Assembly (NCBI RefSeq): GCF_947305105.1
Contig: NZ_CAMZCS010000001.1
Location: 62,001 to 126,000, forward strand
Source of the DNA: an uncultured Fibrobacter sp.
Lineage (GTDB): Bacteria > Fibrobacterota > Fibrobacteria > Fibrobacterales > Fibrobacteraceae
Reading direction: 5' to 3'
Length of the DNA: 64,000 nt
Numbering within the stretch: the first letter of the stretch is position 1; each line of letters begins with the position of its first letter. Made by a program: the position numbers and the translations under genes. The notes beneath the pieces were generated by a model. It saw only the letters and a list, made by a program, of their open reading frames with translations, ran no database searches and was not told the DNA's origin. Below are positions 49,352 to 57,615 of this stretch, one piece after another.

Positions 49352-50497
49352 ATGAAAAAGATTTTTGCTTTTTGTACAGCATTATCATTAATGTTGATTG
49401 CTTGCGGGGACGATTCGTCCTCGACGGCGCCTGTTCCCGTTGGTGCGGAATCTTCCCCTGCAATGGGGGTATCTTCGAGTTCCGGGGACCCTGCGTCTTC
49501 TGGTTTAGAGGAATCTTCTTCGTCTGCAACGTCAGCCTTGTCTAGTGGAACCGTGCCGGAATCGAGTGCGATAAATCCTGAATCGAGTGCTGTGGGGTCG
49601 TCATCAAGTTTCAATCCTGCTTCGAGTGCAACGGAATCTTCTTCGTCTGTCTTGAACAATTCCGTTCAGGTGGTCGCAATGGAAGGTGGTACGTGCATAG
49701 AGAATAAAACATCGGGCGACCCCATGAAGGACGCTGGCGCTGTTGGAGGGGACCAGGCGCTCCCGCCGATGGCCTATATAGAAGTTGCCGAGGATTCTGA
49801 ATATGCAGCTGTTGTCGTTGAAAGAGTGAAGGTTGCTTGCAATCAGATAGGTGGCTTTGCAGGCATGATTGAACAACCTGCTCTTGACAGCCTCGAAATT
49901 TCGGTTGCGGGCGATACGCTCTACGTAAAGCCTTTGATTGGTGGTTCTGCGGGTACGGGATGTACCTGCCAGGCAAAATTCTTCTTCAGGGTGGGCGCAG
50001 AAAGTCCCTTTATGAACACAAGCCTCCTTGTTGTGAATGATCAACTGAATTTGGGCAACAGAATGCAAATCCACAATAAAACCGCTGAAAAAAAGGAAGA
50101 GCAAGAAAGAGCGGCTTTCCTGGAGAGAGGTTTTAAAGCGGGCCGTTGCGTTGCCGGCTTCGACGGTGTTCCTGTTGCAAACAAGCCTGCGCTTTTTAAA
50201 GATTCGGTGACCGTTCTGGTCAATGTGGAACTCCCCGAAGCCACCTTGTCAATCCACGATAATGGAGACAATGTCTTGATTCTCCAGAACGTAATGGACT
50301 ATTGCGGTGTTAATGCGAAAATCTCCCAGGAGATGGTTGGCGATACGCTGTATCTGGAATATACAGATGTTGTGGATGTCACCGATTGCATGTGTACTTT
50401 TGATGAGTTCCGTTTCGCCATACCGGATGAAAACGTGAATGCCCGATATGCAAAGTTCAATGGCAAATTATATATGATTGTCCGTTCAATATCTTAA
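49352..50497 (+). CDS. Lipoprotein with two Cys/CxC domains
   Basis: A 381-residue lipoprotein, starting at ATG 49352 behind GGAGG (49338). The frame opens earlier at 49298, but that would place polar residues before the signal. The first 20 residues are almost the same as in the previous gene (MKKIFAFCTALSLMLIACGDDSSSTAP), implying tandem duplication. After the linker come two domains of the same type: VACNQIGG / GDTLYVKPL / GCTCQAKFFFRV and DYCGVNAK / GDTLYLEYTD / DCMCTFDEFRF. A terminator follows at 50523. Confidence 0.82.
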   Translation: MKKIFAFCTALSLMLIACGDDSSSTAPVPVGAESSPAMGVSSSSGDPASSGLEESSSSATSALSSGTVPESSAINPESSAVGSSSSFNPASSATESSSSVLNNSVQVVAMEGGTCIENKTSGDPMKDAGAVGGDQALPPMAYIEVAEDSEYAAVVVERVKVACNQIGGFAGMIEQPALDSLEISVAGDTLYVKPLIGGSAGTGCTCQAKFFFRVGAESPFMNTSLLVVNDQLNLGNRMQIHNKTAEKKEEQERAAFLERGFKAGRCVAGFDGVPVANKPALFKDSVTVLVNVELPEATLSIHDNGDNVLILQNVMDYCGVNAKISQEMVGDTLYLEYTDVVDVTDCMCTFDEFRFAIPDENVNARYAKFNGKLYMIVRSIS

Positions 50498-50522
50498 TAA
50501 GGAATGTACACCTCTAAGAAAA

Positions 50523-50550
50523 GGGCGCTCCGTTTGGAGCGCCTGTTTTA
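50523..50550 (+). terminator. Terminator of the lipoprotein operon
   Basis: GGGCGCTCC-GTTT-GGAGCGCC with a T-rich end (TGTTTTA). Confidence 0.88.
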
Positions 50551-50558
50551 TGTTCTAT

Positions 50559-50596
50559 GGATTGCTTCGGGGCTATATGCCCCTCGCAATGACACA
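50559..50596. repeat. Dispersed repeat, same family as the sufD insert
   Basis: ATTGCTTCGGGG, a short centre and CCCCTCGCAATGACACA form an imperfect inverted repeat in the intergenic gap. The ends match those of the copy inside sufD. Confidence 0.8.
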
Positions 50597-50613
50597 CTAG
50601 GCGAGCGGTCTCA

Positions 50614-53600
50614 CTAGTACAGGAGCGCGAACACCATGCCGGGGCGGAAGTACTTACCGGCGGTGTACTTGAGCGCCGTGCTGTGGAGCAGCATGAACAG
50701 CGCGCTTGCTTCAACCTTGTTGGCCTTCGCGATGCTGCCGAATGCCTTGGTAAAGGCGGGCAGGTTGCGCGGGAGTTTCGGGCTGATGCGGCTGTCGGCA
50801 AGGAGGGCGCCCTTCTTCAGGAGTTCCTTGTGCATCTTGTCGGCGGCGGTGGCGCTGAGGTTAAATGCCTTCACGAGCGCTTCCGGGTGCAGGCGGCAGG
50901 AACCGTTGAATCCTTCCGGTGCGGCGAACGGGATGCGGGCTTCTTCGTAGAGGTTGCGGATCATGGAATCGCCCATGTCGGCAGCCTGCTTTTCGAGGCC
51001 GTGGTGCATCATGGCGCACATGATGCTGTACTGGATGCCAATCCACACGTCGTGAGCCTGGAAGTTGAATTCGTCGAGCGGAGAGCCGTCCTTGCGCACG
51101 AGGTTTGCAGCACCGATGAGCGGGCTGTTGGCCTTGTAGTTCGTGTTGAATACGCGGAGCAGGTTCGCCTTGGCCTTCTTTTCGTCGCTGATCGGCTTCA
51201 GGCCGAGGAGGCGGAGGTAGGTGTCGGCGAGCATCGTGTCGGCGAAGACGTCGTCGCAGTCGTTGGCGATCTTGGCGTTCCAGCTGGCGGTAAAGGCTTC
51301 CTTGCACTGGGCGGTGAGCCACGCCTTCTTGAGACCGCGGAGTTCGTTCTTCGAAAGTTCCACGTCGCTCGGAATTTCACCGGAGTTGAGCCATTCGTTG
51401 ATGGCCTTGAGGGCGGCCTTCACGTCGCTGCCGTCGATGGCGAGCGTTTCCTTGATGGCGTCGGCGAGTTGCGGGAGCTTGTCAGCCACAACGTCCTTCG
51501 CTTCCATCGGGGTCACGAAGAAGTGGTAGTAGCCTTCGGCTTCGTCCCACAGGGCTTCGTCGAATTCCTTGTTGGCGGCATCGGCCTTGGCGTTCCATGT
51601 GTCTGCCTGCTGCTTGTCGCCGAGGATCTCGGCAATCTTGGCGGCGGCGCGGAGGCCTGCAATCCAGAGGCTACCGCAGTACACGGAAATGCCATGGCTG
51701 GAGAGGTTGTCGAACGTGTCGTCGGTACCGTGGGTGAGCGGGAAGTTTTCGCCTTCGTTCACCATCTTTTCGAGGTACTGCATGGCGGCGTAAACGGCTT
51801 CCTTGCAATCCTTCAGGTTTTCGATATCCTGCGTCTTTACGTAGTGGCGGAGAACCATCAACACATACTTCGGAGCGAGATCCTTCCATTCCTTCACGTT
51901 GTGCCAGTCGTAGGCATCGGGTTCAGCATCGAAGGGACTTCCGAGGTCGTGAATCACGGCGCCACGCACGGCGCGCGGGCCTTCAAGTTTCGGGTCCGGA
52001 AGGTCAGCGAACGGGTGGTTCACATATTCGTGGTGACGGCGACGGTTGTCGTTCACGGCGAGAATCGCATCGCCGAAGCGCTTCATGACCACGCCGTCGA
52101 GGCGCGGCATCAGAGCCATCAGGCTGAAGCTGCCGTAGAAGTAAACGTCGAGGGAGTTGAAGAACGGATAGTCGGCGCATTCGCGGACGAGGAAGCGGTC
52201 ATCCTTGTCCCACACGGTGGCTTCGGCGAGGAAGCTGAGCGTGTTGATGGCGAGGCTCTTGAATTCGTCCTGCTTGGCAGCCGTCTTGTAAAGCTTGGCC
52301 ACGGCCTTCTTCGGGACTAGAGCTTCGAATGCCTTGAGGCGTGCGTCCATGTTTTTGTCGGCGGCGAGGGCTTCTTCGAGGATAGCGCCCACGCGGCCAT
52401 AGGCTTCGGGGAAGAACGTGGTGTACTTCTTGGCGGAAGTAAGCTTGTTCAGCTTGATTTCGGGGAAGTCGAGTACCAGGTTGAACTGGAAGCTGACCTT
52501 CTGCTTCGGCTTGAGAACCGCAGTAACGGCGACGGCACCGGCCATCGTTTCGCGGCCGCTGTAAACGTTCTTGACCCAGGCTTCGCAAACGCGACCGCTG
52601 CGGAGGGCGCCCTTCAGCACGGAGGCGGCGTCATCCTGGTAGAACATCGGCTTCACGGAAACGTTCAGGTTATCCTTCTTGTTCCAAGCGACAGACACGC
52701 CCATGCAACCATTGAAATCGCTTTCGGCGAGCGGCTTTTCGTTGTAGAATTCGAGACCGCGGACTTCGCGACCGTCCTTGGCCTGCTTGCTGAACTTCAC
52801 GCCCTTCGGGAAACGTGCAGACGGAACGAGCACGAAGCTAGAATCCTGAACGCCTTGGCGGTCCTTCTTGGCCATGTAACCGGCGATGCAGTCCTGCACC
52901 TGCACGATCGTGATTTCGCGGGTTTCCTTGGTGGTATTTTCGAGAGTGAACACGGTAGCGTTCACCGGGAGGCTGGAGAGGCGTTCGTCACCCGGAGTCA
53001 CGTAGCTGGACTGGGTCTTGGTAATCTGAACACCCTTGCCTTCGTACTTGGTTTCGCTCACGGGGTAGAGGGCGGCGTACTGCATCTTGGCGGCATCGTA
53101 ACCGGCTTGGCCCAGGAATACATTGTCGTTTGCCCAAGCGGCGGTGAGGGCGCCCTGACGCACAACCTTTTCGCCCACGACACCGTTGAAGAAGTCGATG
53201 ACGGCGCTGCGGTTGAGTTCGGCACCGGCCTTGTTCAGGAGGGCGGCGGTGCGGTCGCTCCATTCGATGTGCCAGCGTTCAAACGCGGCGGCATTGTTCT
53301 TGAAGAAATCCTTCTCGGCGATAGCCTTGTTGAGCTTGGCCTCGGCCTTCTTCTGGTTGGCCAGTTCGGCGGCGCTGAAGAGTGCTTCGCCCTTCGCGTC
53401 CACGAGCGGGTACTTGGCGAGCATCTGCGTGAAGCCGGCGAAGTCGCCGATTTCGAGCGCTGCCTTCGCGCCAATCACGGATTCGCGGAAGAAGAAGTTG
53501 TTGAAGCGGAGGTCAGAAGGCTTTTCGGTGCGGACCTGCACGCCCGGCATCACGTTCATCACGGGAGTGGTGCCCGCAGGCGTGGCGGTGAATGTCGAGC

Positions 53601-53751
53601 CGATACCGCCGACAGCAATACCCGTGGTAGAGGGAGTCGTAGAAAGCGGGGTGTACCAGGGCTGGATAAATTCCACGGCGAGGCCCGGGGTCATCAGCTT
53701 CTGGACGGAACCGGCCTGTTTGGCGCCGGCGAGGTATTCTTTAATGCTCAT
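50614..53751 (-). CDS. GH116-family glycosidase
   Basis: A 1045-residue enzyme of glycoside hydrolase family 116 (beta-glucosidase/glucosylceramidase type). The N-terminal GIAVGGIGSTFTATPAG is the family's start of the beta-sandwich domain. The (alpha/alpha)6 domain has VRECADYPFFNSLDVYFYGS, where the nucleophile Glu is expected, and HGTDDTFDNLSSHGISVYCGSLW, where the acid/base Asp is expected. It ends with FNFQAHDVWIGIQYSIM. No signal peptide is seen, so it is probably cytoplasmic. It is longer than typical family members because of an insert near 130-250. The start is ATG 53751, or ATG 53763. Confidence 0.88.
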   Translation of the reverse strand: MSIKEYLAGAKQAGSVQKLMTPGLAVEFIQPWYTPLSTTPSTTGIAVGGIGSTFTATPAGTTPVMNVMPGVQVRTEKPSDLRFNNFFFRESVIGAKAALEIGDFAGFTQMLAKYPLVDAKGEALFSAAELANQKKAEAKLNKAIAEKDFFKNNAAAFERWHIEWSDRTAALLNKAGAELNRSAVIDFFNGVVGEKVVRQGALTAAWANDNVFLGQAGYDAAKMQYAALYPVSETKYEGKGVQITKTQSSYVTPGDERLSSLPVNATVFTLENTTKETREITIVQVQDCIAGYMAKKDRQGVQDSSFVLVPSARFPKGVKFSKQAKDGREVRGLEFYNEKPLAESDFNGCMGVSVAWNKKDNLNVSVKPMFYQDDAASVLKGALRSGRVCEAWVKNVYSGRETMAGAVAVTAVLKPKQKVSFQFNLVLDFPEIKLNKLTSAKKYTTFFPEAYGRVGAILEEALAADKNMDARLKAFEALVPKKAVAKLYKTAAKQDEFKSLAINTLSFLAEATVWDKDDRFLVRECADYPFFNSLDVYFYGSFSLMALMPRLDGVVMKRFGDAILAVNDNRRRHHEYVNHPFADLPDPKLEGPRAVRGAVIHDLGSPFDAEPDAYDWHNVKEWKDLAPKYVLMVLRHYVKTQDIENLKDCKEAVYAAMQYLEKMVNEGENFPLTHGTDDTFDNLSSHGISVYCGSLWIAGLRAAAKIAEILGDKQQADTWNAKADAANKEFDEALWDEAEGYYHFFVTPMEAKDVVADKLPQLADAIKETLAIDGSDVKAALKAINEWLNSGEIPSDVELSKNELRGLKKAWLTAQCKEAFTASWNAKIANDCDDVFADTMLADTYLRLLGLKPISDEKKAKANLLRVFNTNYKANSPLIGAANLVRKDGSPLDEFNFQAHDVWIGIQYSIMCAMMHHGLEKQAADMGDSMIRNLYEEARIPFAAPEGFNGSCRLHPEALVKAFNLSATAADKMHKELLKKGALLADSRISPKLPRNLPAFTKAFGSIAKANKVEASALFMLLHSTALKYTAGKYFRPGMVFALLY

Positions 53752-53881
53752 ATTGAATTCCATGAATAGGGTTAAATTTTTCGGATAGAAAGGTAGTAAA
53801 TCTAGGGGGTGCATGGCATTAAATGAGCTTTTTTTAATCTTTCTCCTGTACGCTCTGCTTGAAAAAGACTATCTTATGGGC

Positions 53882-54082
53882 ATGACGAAACTGGTTGCAC
53901 ACATGATTCCCGGACTCCTGCTCATTGTGGTGTTCGCATTCCTGAAAAGTTTTGTAATTCCCGTAGAAATCACGGTCCAAGGTTGGTTCGTGTTCCTGAC
54001 CGCTGCGGTTTTCATCTTTTCGGTTATTATTCCTTGCGTCATTTACTACCTCCGCACGCCTCCCGGAATTGACCATAAGTAA
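53882..54082 (+). CDS. Small membrane protein, two spans
   Basis: About 66 residues with two hydrophobic spans (HMIPGLLLIVVFAFLKS and GWFVFLTAAVFIFSVIIPC) and a short polar end. The frame is open from ATG 53813, but TATCTT at 53870-53875 suggests that transcription starts close to ATG 53882, so I prefer that. ATG 53876 is also possible. It lies between the divergent GH116 gene and purN. The role is unknown. Confidence 0.55.
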   Translation: MTKLVAHMIPGLLLIVVFAFLKSFVIPVEITVQGWFVFLTAAVFIFSVIIPCVIYYLRTPPGIDHK

Positions 54083-54098
54083 TTGATTTTTCTATATT
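54069..54098 (+). promoter_or_regulatory. Promoter of purN, leaderless
   Basis: TTGACC (54069-54074), an 18-base spacer, TATATT (54093-54098) and TG, then ATG 54106 after seven bases. It is the clearest -35/-10 pair in the window. Confidence 0.6.
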
Positions 54099-54105
54099 TG
54101 CGCCC

Positions 54106-54702
54106 ATGTTTAAAATAGGCGTGATGGCTTCCGGTGGTGGAAGCAACTTTAAAGCGATTATTGACCGCATTGGCGAGGGCGACCTCGATGCCCAGTGCAA
54201 ATTCCTCATTAGTAACAACGGGAACTGCGGTGCGATGGAGCATGCGCGGGCCTACGGGATTCCCGTGTACCATATTTCCGGCAAGACGCACCCGGATCCG
54301 GCTGCATACGAGTCGGCTATGCTCGACGTGTTGAACCTCTATAATGTGGATCTTTTGATTTTGGCGGGCTACATGAAGGCGCTTCCGCTTTGCATGTTGC
54401 AGAGGATGCCGAACCGCATTTTGAATATCCACCCGTCGCTGTTGCCCAAGTATGGTGGCAAGGGTTTCTGGGGCATTCACGTACACGAGGCCGTGATTGC
54501 CGCTCACGACACGGAATCAGGCGCGACGGTTCACCTGGTGAGCGAGGAAATCGACAAGGGTCGCATTCTTGCCCAGGCGAAGGTGCCCGTTTTGCCTGAC
54601 GATACGCCGGAGGTGCTTGCCGCCCGCGTTCTCGAACAGGAACATAACTTGTACTGGAAGACCGTTAAGGAATACTCGGAGAAAATTGTAGAAAGTAAAT
54701 AG
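54106..54702 (+). CDS. purN: Phosphoribosylglycinamide formyltransferase
   Basis: A 198-residue folate-dependent enzyme that formylates GAR in purine synthesis. The N-terminal MASGGGSNFKAII phosphate-binding loop, ILAGYMK, and the catalytic NIHPSLLPKYGGKGFWG with HDTESGATVHLVSEEIDKGRIL (His and Asp) are all present. Length matches the family. It is followed by a short tandem-repeat spacer and rnhB. Confidence 0.95.
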   Translation: MFKIGVMASGGGSNFKAIIDRIGEGDLDAQCKFLISNNGNCGAMEHARAYGIPVYHISGKTHPDPAAYESAMLDVLNLYNVDLLILAGYMKALPLCMLQRMPNRILNIHPSLLPKYGGKGFWGIHVHEAVIAAHDTESGATVHLVSEEIDKGRILAQAKVPVLPDDTPEVLAARVLEQEHNLYWKTVKEYSEKIVESK

Positions 54703-54710
54703 TAGGCAGT

Positions 54711-54771
54711 AACTTCCTACTTCTAACTTCCTACTTCCTACTAACCACTAACCACCAACCACTAACCACTA
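54711..54771. repeat. Degenerate tandem repeat (aacttccta/aaccact units)
   Basis: About four aacttccta-type units run into five taaccacta units between purN and rnhB. It ends six bases before the rnhB start, so the mRNA must carry it. Confidence 0.8.
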
Positions 54772-54777
54772 TTTTTC

Positions 54778-55575
54778 ATGAAATTCAAACTGCCAGCATT
54801 TCTTGAAAATGTTTCCACTCCGGTGGAGGGGGAGGTGGCTTTGCGCAAATTCGCTGCAGACCCGGCGTCGGTGGGTTGCGTGGATTCGCTTGATCTTTTT
54901 GCGTCGGCTGCTGCGGATGCTAGCAAAAACGTAATCGTGGTGGGCATTGACGAGGTGGGGCGCGGTCCGCTTGCGGGCCCTGTGGTGGCATGTGCCGCTG
55001 TGCTTAAAGCTCCGGACATCATGCCCGAACTGAACGACTCGAAAAAACTCACTCGGCCCAAACGCGAGGCGATGTTCGAAGCCGTGAAGGAGGCGTGCGC
55101 CTGTTATGCGATTGCTAGTGCAAGTGTTGCCGAAATTGACGAGATGAATATTCTGGAAGCGGACTTTTTGGCGATGCGCCGCGCCCTGCAGGCATTGGGC
55201 CTGCCCGGCCTCCATGAAACCGCCCCCGAAATTCCCGTTGAAGTGAATGGCTCCTTCGCGGAAATTCTCGGCTCACCGCTCATAGCTCATAGCTCACTGC
55301 TCATCGCCGTTGACGGTAACCTCAAAATCCACGGCATCCCGGCTGAAATTCAAATGCCCATCGTCAAGGGCGATGGTCGCATCGCGAGCATCTCGGCGGC
55401 CTCTATCTTGGCCAAGGTTTTCCGTGACCGGTACATGGACAAACTCGAAGAAAAGTACCCAGGTTACGGCTTCGACAAACACGCCGGATACGGGACAAAA
55501 GCTCATCTGGACGCCATCCGCCGTTTAGGACAAACTCCGGAGCACCGCAAGTCGTTCCATCCAAAATCCCTTTAA
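54778..55575 (+). CDS. rnhB: Ribonuclease HII
   Basis: A 265-residue RNase HII, which cuts RNA-DNA hybrids. The DExxRGP start of the core (GIDEVGRGPLAGP), the Lys/Asp-containing centre, AVDGNLKIHG and ISAASILAKVFRD are in place. It is about 50-60 residues longer than most RNase HII. The N-terminal 45 residues add to this, and an insert of about 35 residues lies between ALGLPG and VDGN. Part of the insert (SPLIAHSSLLI) is encoded by repeats of the gctcat type (55271-55304). Confidence 0.9.
   Translation: MKFKLPAFLENVSTPVEGEVALRKFAADPASVGCVDSLDLFASAAADASKNVIVVGIDEVGRGPLAGPVVACAAVLKAPDIMPELNDSKKLTRPKREAMFEAVKEACACYAIASASVAEIDEMNILEADFLAMRRALQALGLPGLHETAPEIPVEVNGSFAEILGSPLIAHSSLLIAVDGNLKIHGIPAEIQMPIVKGDGRIASISAASILAKVFRDRYMDKLEEKYPGYGFDKHAGYGTKAHLDAIRRLGQTPEHRKSFHPKSL
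55271..55304. repeat. Tandem repeat inside rnhB
   Basis: GCTCACCGCTCATAGCTCAT, AGCTCACTGCTCAT: five gctca-type units, in frame, in a segment absent from ordinary RNase HII. The unit resembles the intergenic aactcat array at 21815-21880. Confidence 0.75.
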
Positions 55576-55603
55576 GTTCTTTTGAACGGGAACTTCTTTT
55601 TTT
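55574..55603 (+). terminator. Terminator of rnhB
   Basis: AAGTTC (55574-55579) pairs with GAACTT (55590-55595), followed by seven T. It separates the purN-rnhB unit from the tol operon. The remaining 150 bases to tolQ hold only T-rich leader. Confidence 0.7.
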
Positions 55604-55751
55604 CTGTTAAATAGTTTTTACGTCCTTTGGCGGGCAGATACGCTGTAGACGTTCTTTTTTTTCTTATTTCTGGTTTACAATTTGTTTTTTTTCTATTTTC
55701 CTAAACGGTAAATGGGGTGAAAGCCCTTGGTTTTTCCTTGCGGAGGTCTTT

Positions 55752-56444
55752 TTGAACAATTCTGTCCCTCTTCTCCAAATGGTGGCGCAGTCCGACATTG
55801 CGACCATCGTTGTCCTTTGCATCCTTGCCATCATGTCCTTCGGGTCTTGGGGCATCATGATTGTCAAATACTTCGAATACAAGAAAAACCAGCGCACCAA
55901 TGCGGAATTTTTCCGCAAGTTCAGCACGGTTTCTCAGTTCGTGCAGCTCCAGGGGCTTTGCGAATCTGCCGACGATAGCGCGCTTCGCCGCCTCACCGCC
56001 GAAGTTCTTAAGGAAGCCTCCAAGTTCAGTAACTTCGTGAGTTACGACTCCATCCAGCACCGCGCTTCTCTCTTGGAAGATACCATCCAGCGCTCTATCG
56101 AAGGCCTGCGCCTCAACGAAGACAAGTACCTGAGTTTCCTCGCAACCAGTTCCAATTTGGCCCCGTTCTTCGGCCTCTTGGGTACGGTGTGGGGCATCAT
56201 GGTAGCCTTTTTCCAGATTGGCCAGCACGGCTCGGCAGACTTGACTGTCGTGGCGCCGGGTATCGCTATGGCTCTTATTACGACGGTCGGTGGCCTCGTG
56301 GTCGCCATTCCGGCCTCTGCTGCATATAACTATTTCACATCCCGCAATAGCCAGAACGAAATTTCCTACTTCAACTTCGGTTCCCAGGTCTTGAGTCTCT
56401 TCAAACGCGGCGACTTGCTTGCCCTGGAAGAAGTTGCCGGCTAG
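55752..56444 (+). CDS. tolQ: TolQ/ExbB-type proton channel protein
   Basis: A 230-residue MotA/TolQ/ExbB inner-membrane protein with three transmembrane segments (about 22-40, 138-160 and 175-195) and the family patch LAPFFGLLGTVWGIMVAFF followed by APGIAMALITTVGGLVVAIPA. With TolR it uses the proton gradient to power TolA. TTG 55752 is behind GGAGG (55741-55745). Confidence 0.92.
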   Translation: MNNSVPLLQMVAQSDIATIVVLCILAIMSFGSWGIMIVKYFEYKKNQRTNAEFFRKFSTVSQFVQLQGLCESADDSALRRLTAEVLKEASKFSNFVSYDSIQHRASLLEDTIQRSIEGLRLNEDKYLSFLATSSNLAPFFGLLGTVWGIMVAFFQIGQHGSADLTVVAPGIAMALITTVGGLVVAIPASAAYNYFTSRNSQNEISYFNFGSQVLSLFKRGDLLALEEVAG

Positions 56445-56455
56445 GAGGGCCTTAA

Positions 56456-56863
56456 GTGAAGCGCAGTCGCGGAAAAGAACTCAAGCAGGAAATGAACCTT
56501 ACGAACATGATCGATATCGTGTTCGCGATTCTCATTGTGTTCATTATCTCTGCCCCGCTCATGAGCCAGGGGGTCAAGGTGGACTTGCCCAAGGCCGAAG
56601 CCCCGACCATGGAGCAGGAAAAGCTTTTAAAGGTTTCCATTACCAAGAACGAGGAAATCTATATCGCCGATATGATGGTCGATTTTTCCAGTTTCAATAG
56701 CGTGTTCAAGTCGCTGTGGAATGGCGAGATGGCTGTAGTCATCAACTCCGACGAGGATGTTCACTATGGTCTCGTGATGAAGGTCGTGACTCAGGTCCAG
56801 AAACTTGGGGTGACCAAACTCGGGTTCCTTACGTTGAATCCTAAGGACAAACCGGGTAAATGA
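56456..56863 (+). CDS. tolR: TolR/ExbD-type protein
   Basis: A 135-residue ExbD/TolR protein. One N-terminal transmembrane helix carries the conserved Asp (NMIDIVFAILIVFII), and a periplasmic domain follows. GTG 56456 lies behind GGAGG. It works with TolQ to energise TolA. It overlaps tolA by four bases. Confidence 0.92.
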   Translation: MKRSRGKELKQEMNLTNMIDIVFAILIVFIISAPLMSQGVKVDLPKAEAPTMEQEKLLKVSITKNEEIYIADMMVDFSSFNSVFKSLWNGEMAVVINSDEDVHYGLVMKVVTQVQKLGVTKLGFLTLNPKDKPGK

Positions 56864-57588
56864 GAGAGAACAAGGAAAATATCCAGTATTTCTCCACGGG
56901 AGACGACGGGACAATCATAAAGATTGTCGTGTGTGCTGCGATATTCCATTTGGTCGTGGTGGCCATCTTTGCTGCCCTGCATTTTGTAGATTTCAAGCAG
57001 GAGCCCGAGATGATTCCTGTGTTCGAAATGGTGCAGGTACAACCGCCGACTCCGACGCCTCCCACGCCGAGGACGCAACAGCCTAAGCCCAAGCAGGAAC
57101 CGCCCAAGCCCAAGGTGAACAAGGAACTCCCGCCCGAAATCAAACCTGAACCGGAGCAGAAGCCCGAGGAAGTACACGAGGAGGTGCCACCCGAGCCGGA
57201 ACCAGAACCAGAGCCGGAGCCGGTGGACGATTTCCCGGTGGACGATTTGGACTTGCCGAAATCGATCGAAGCGCCGAGTTTGAATCCGGTCGGTTCTGTC
57301 GACATGGATCCTCTGATGCAGGTCTACCTGGAGAGGTTAAAGCAGATTATTATGAGCAATTTCAACCCGCCGAGCAATTTGAACATCCCGAGGGATGCAA
57401 AGACAACGGTGCAGTTCACTGTGGACCGTTTCGGTGGAATATCCGCTGTCGTGCTCAAGAAGTCGTCGGGTTACAAGACGTGGGATCATTTGTCCATGCG
57501 CGCGGTCCGTATTTCCAAGGTGCCGGAACTGCCGCCTAACTACCGTGCTCCGAGCCTGGTTCTCCATTTTAACTTTACCCCGAATTAG
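56860..57588 (+). CDS. tolA: TolA/TonB-type energy transducer
   Basis: A 242-residue protein: one transmembrane helix (about 21-43), a Pro/Glu/Lys-rich periplasmic linker (about 60-130) and a C-terminal TonB/TolA-like domain (TTVQFTVDRFGGISAVVLKKSSGYKTWDHLSMRAV). The domain resembles TonB-C, but the context (tolQR before, tolB and pal after) makes a TolA role likely. TolA is usually longer and alanine-rich, so this is a compact form. Confidence 0.85.
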   Translation: MRENKENIQYFSTGDDGTIIKIVVCAAIFHLVVVAIFAALHFVDFKQEPEMIPVFEMVQVQPPTPTPPTPRTQQPKPKQEPPKPKVNKELPPEIKPEPEQKPEEVHEEVPPEPEPEPEPEPVDDFPVDDLDLPKSIEAPSLNPVGSVDMDPLMQVYLERLKQIIMSNFNPPSNLNIPRDAKTTVQFTVDRFGGISAVVLKKSSGYKTWDHLSMRAVRISKVPELPPNYRAPSLVLHFNFTPN

Positions 57589-57615
57589 TGCCGAGGAGTG
57601 AGAGTAATATTTGAT

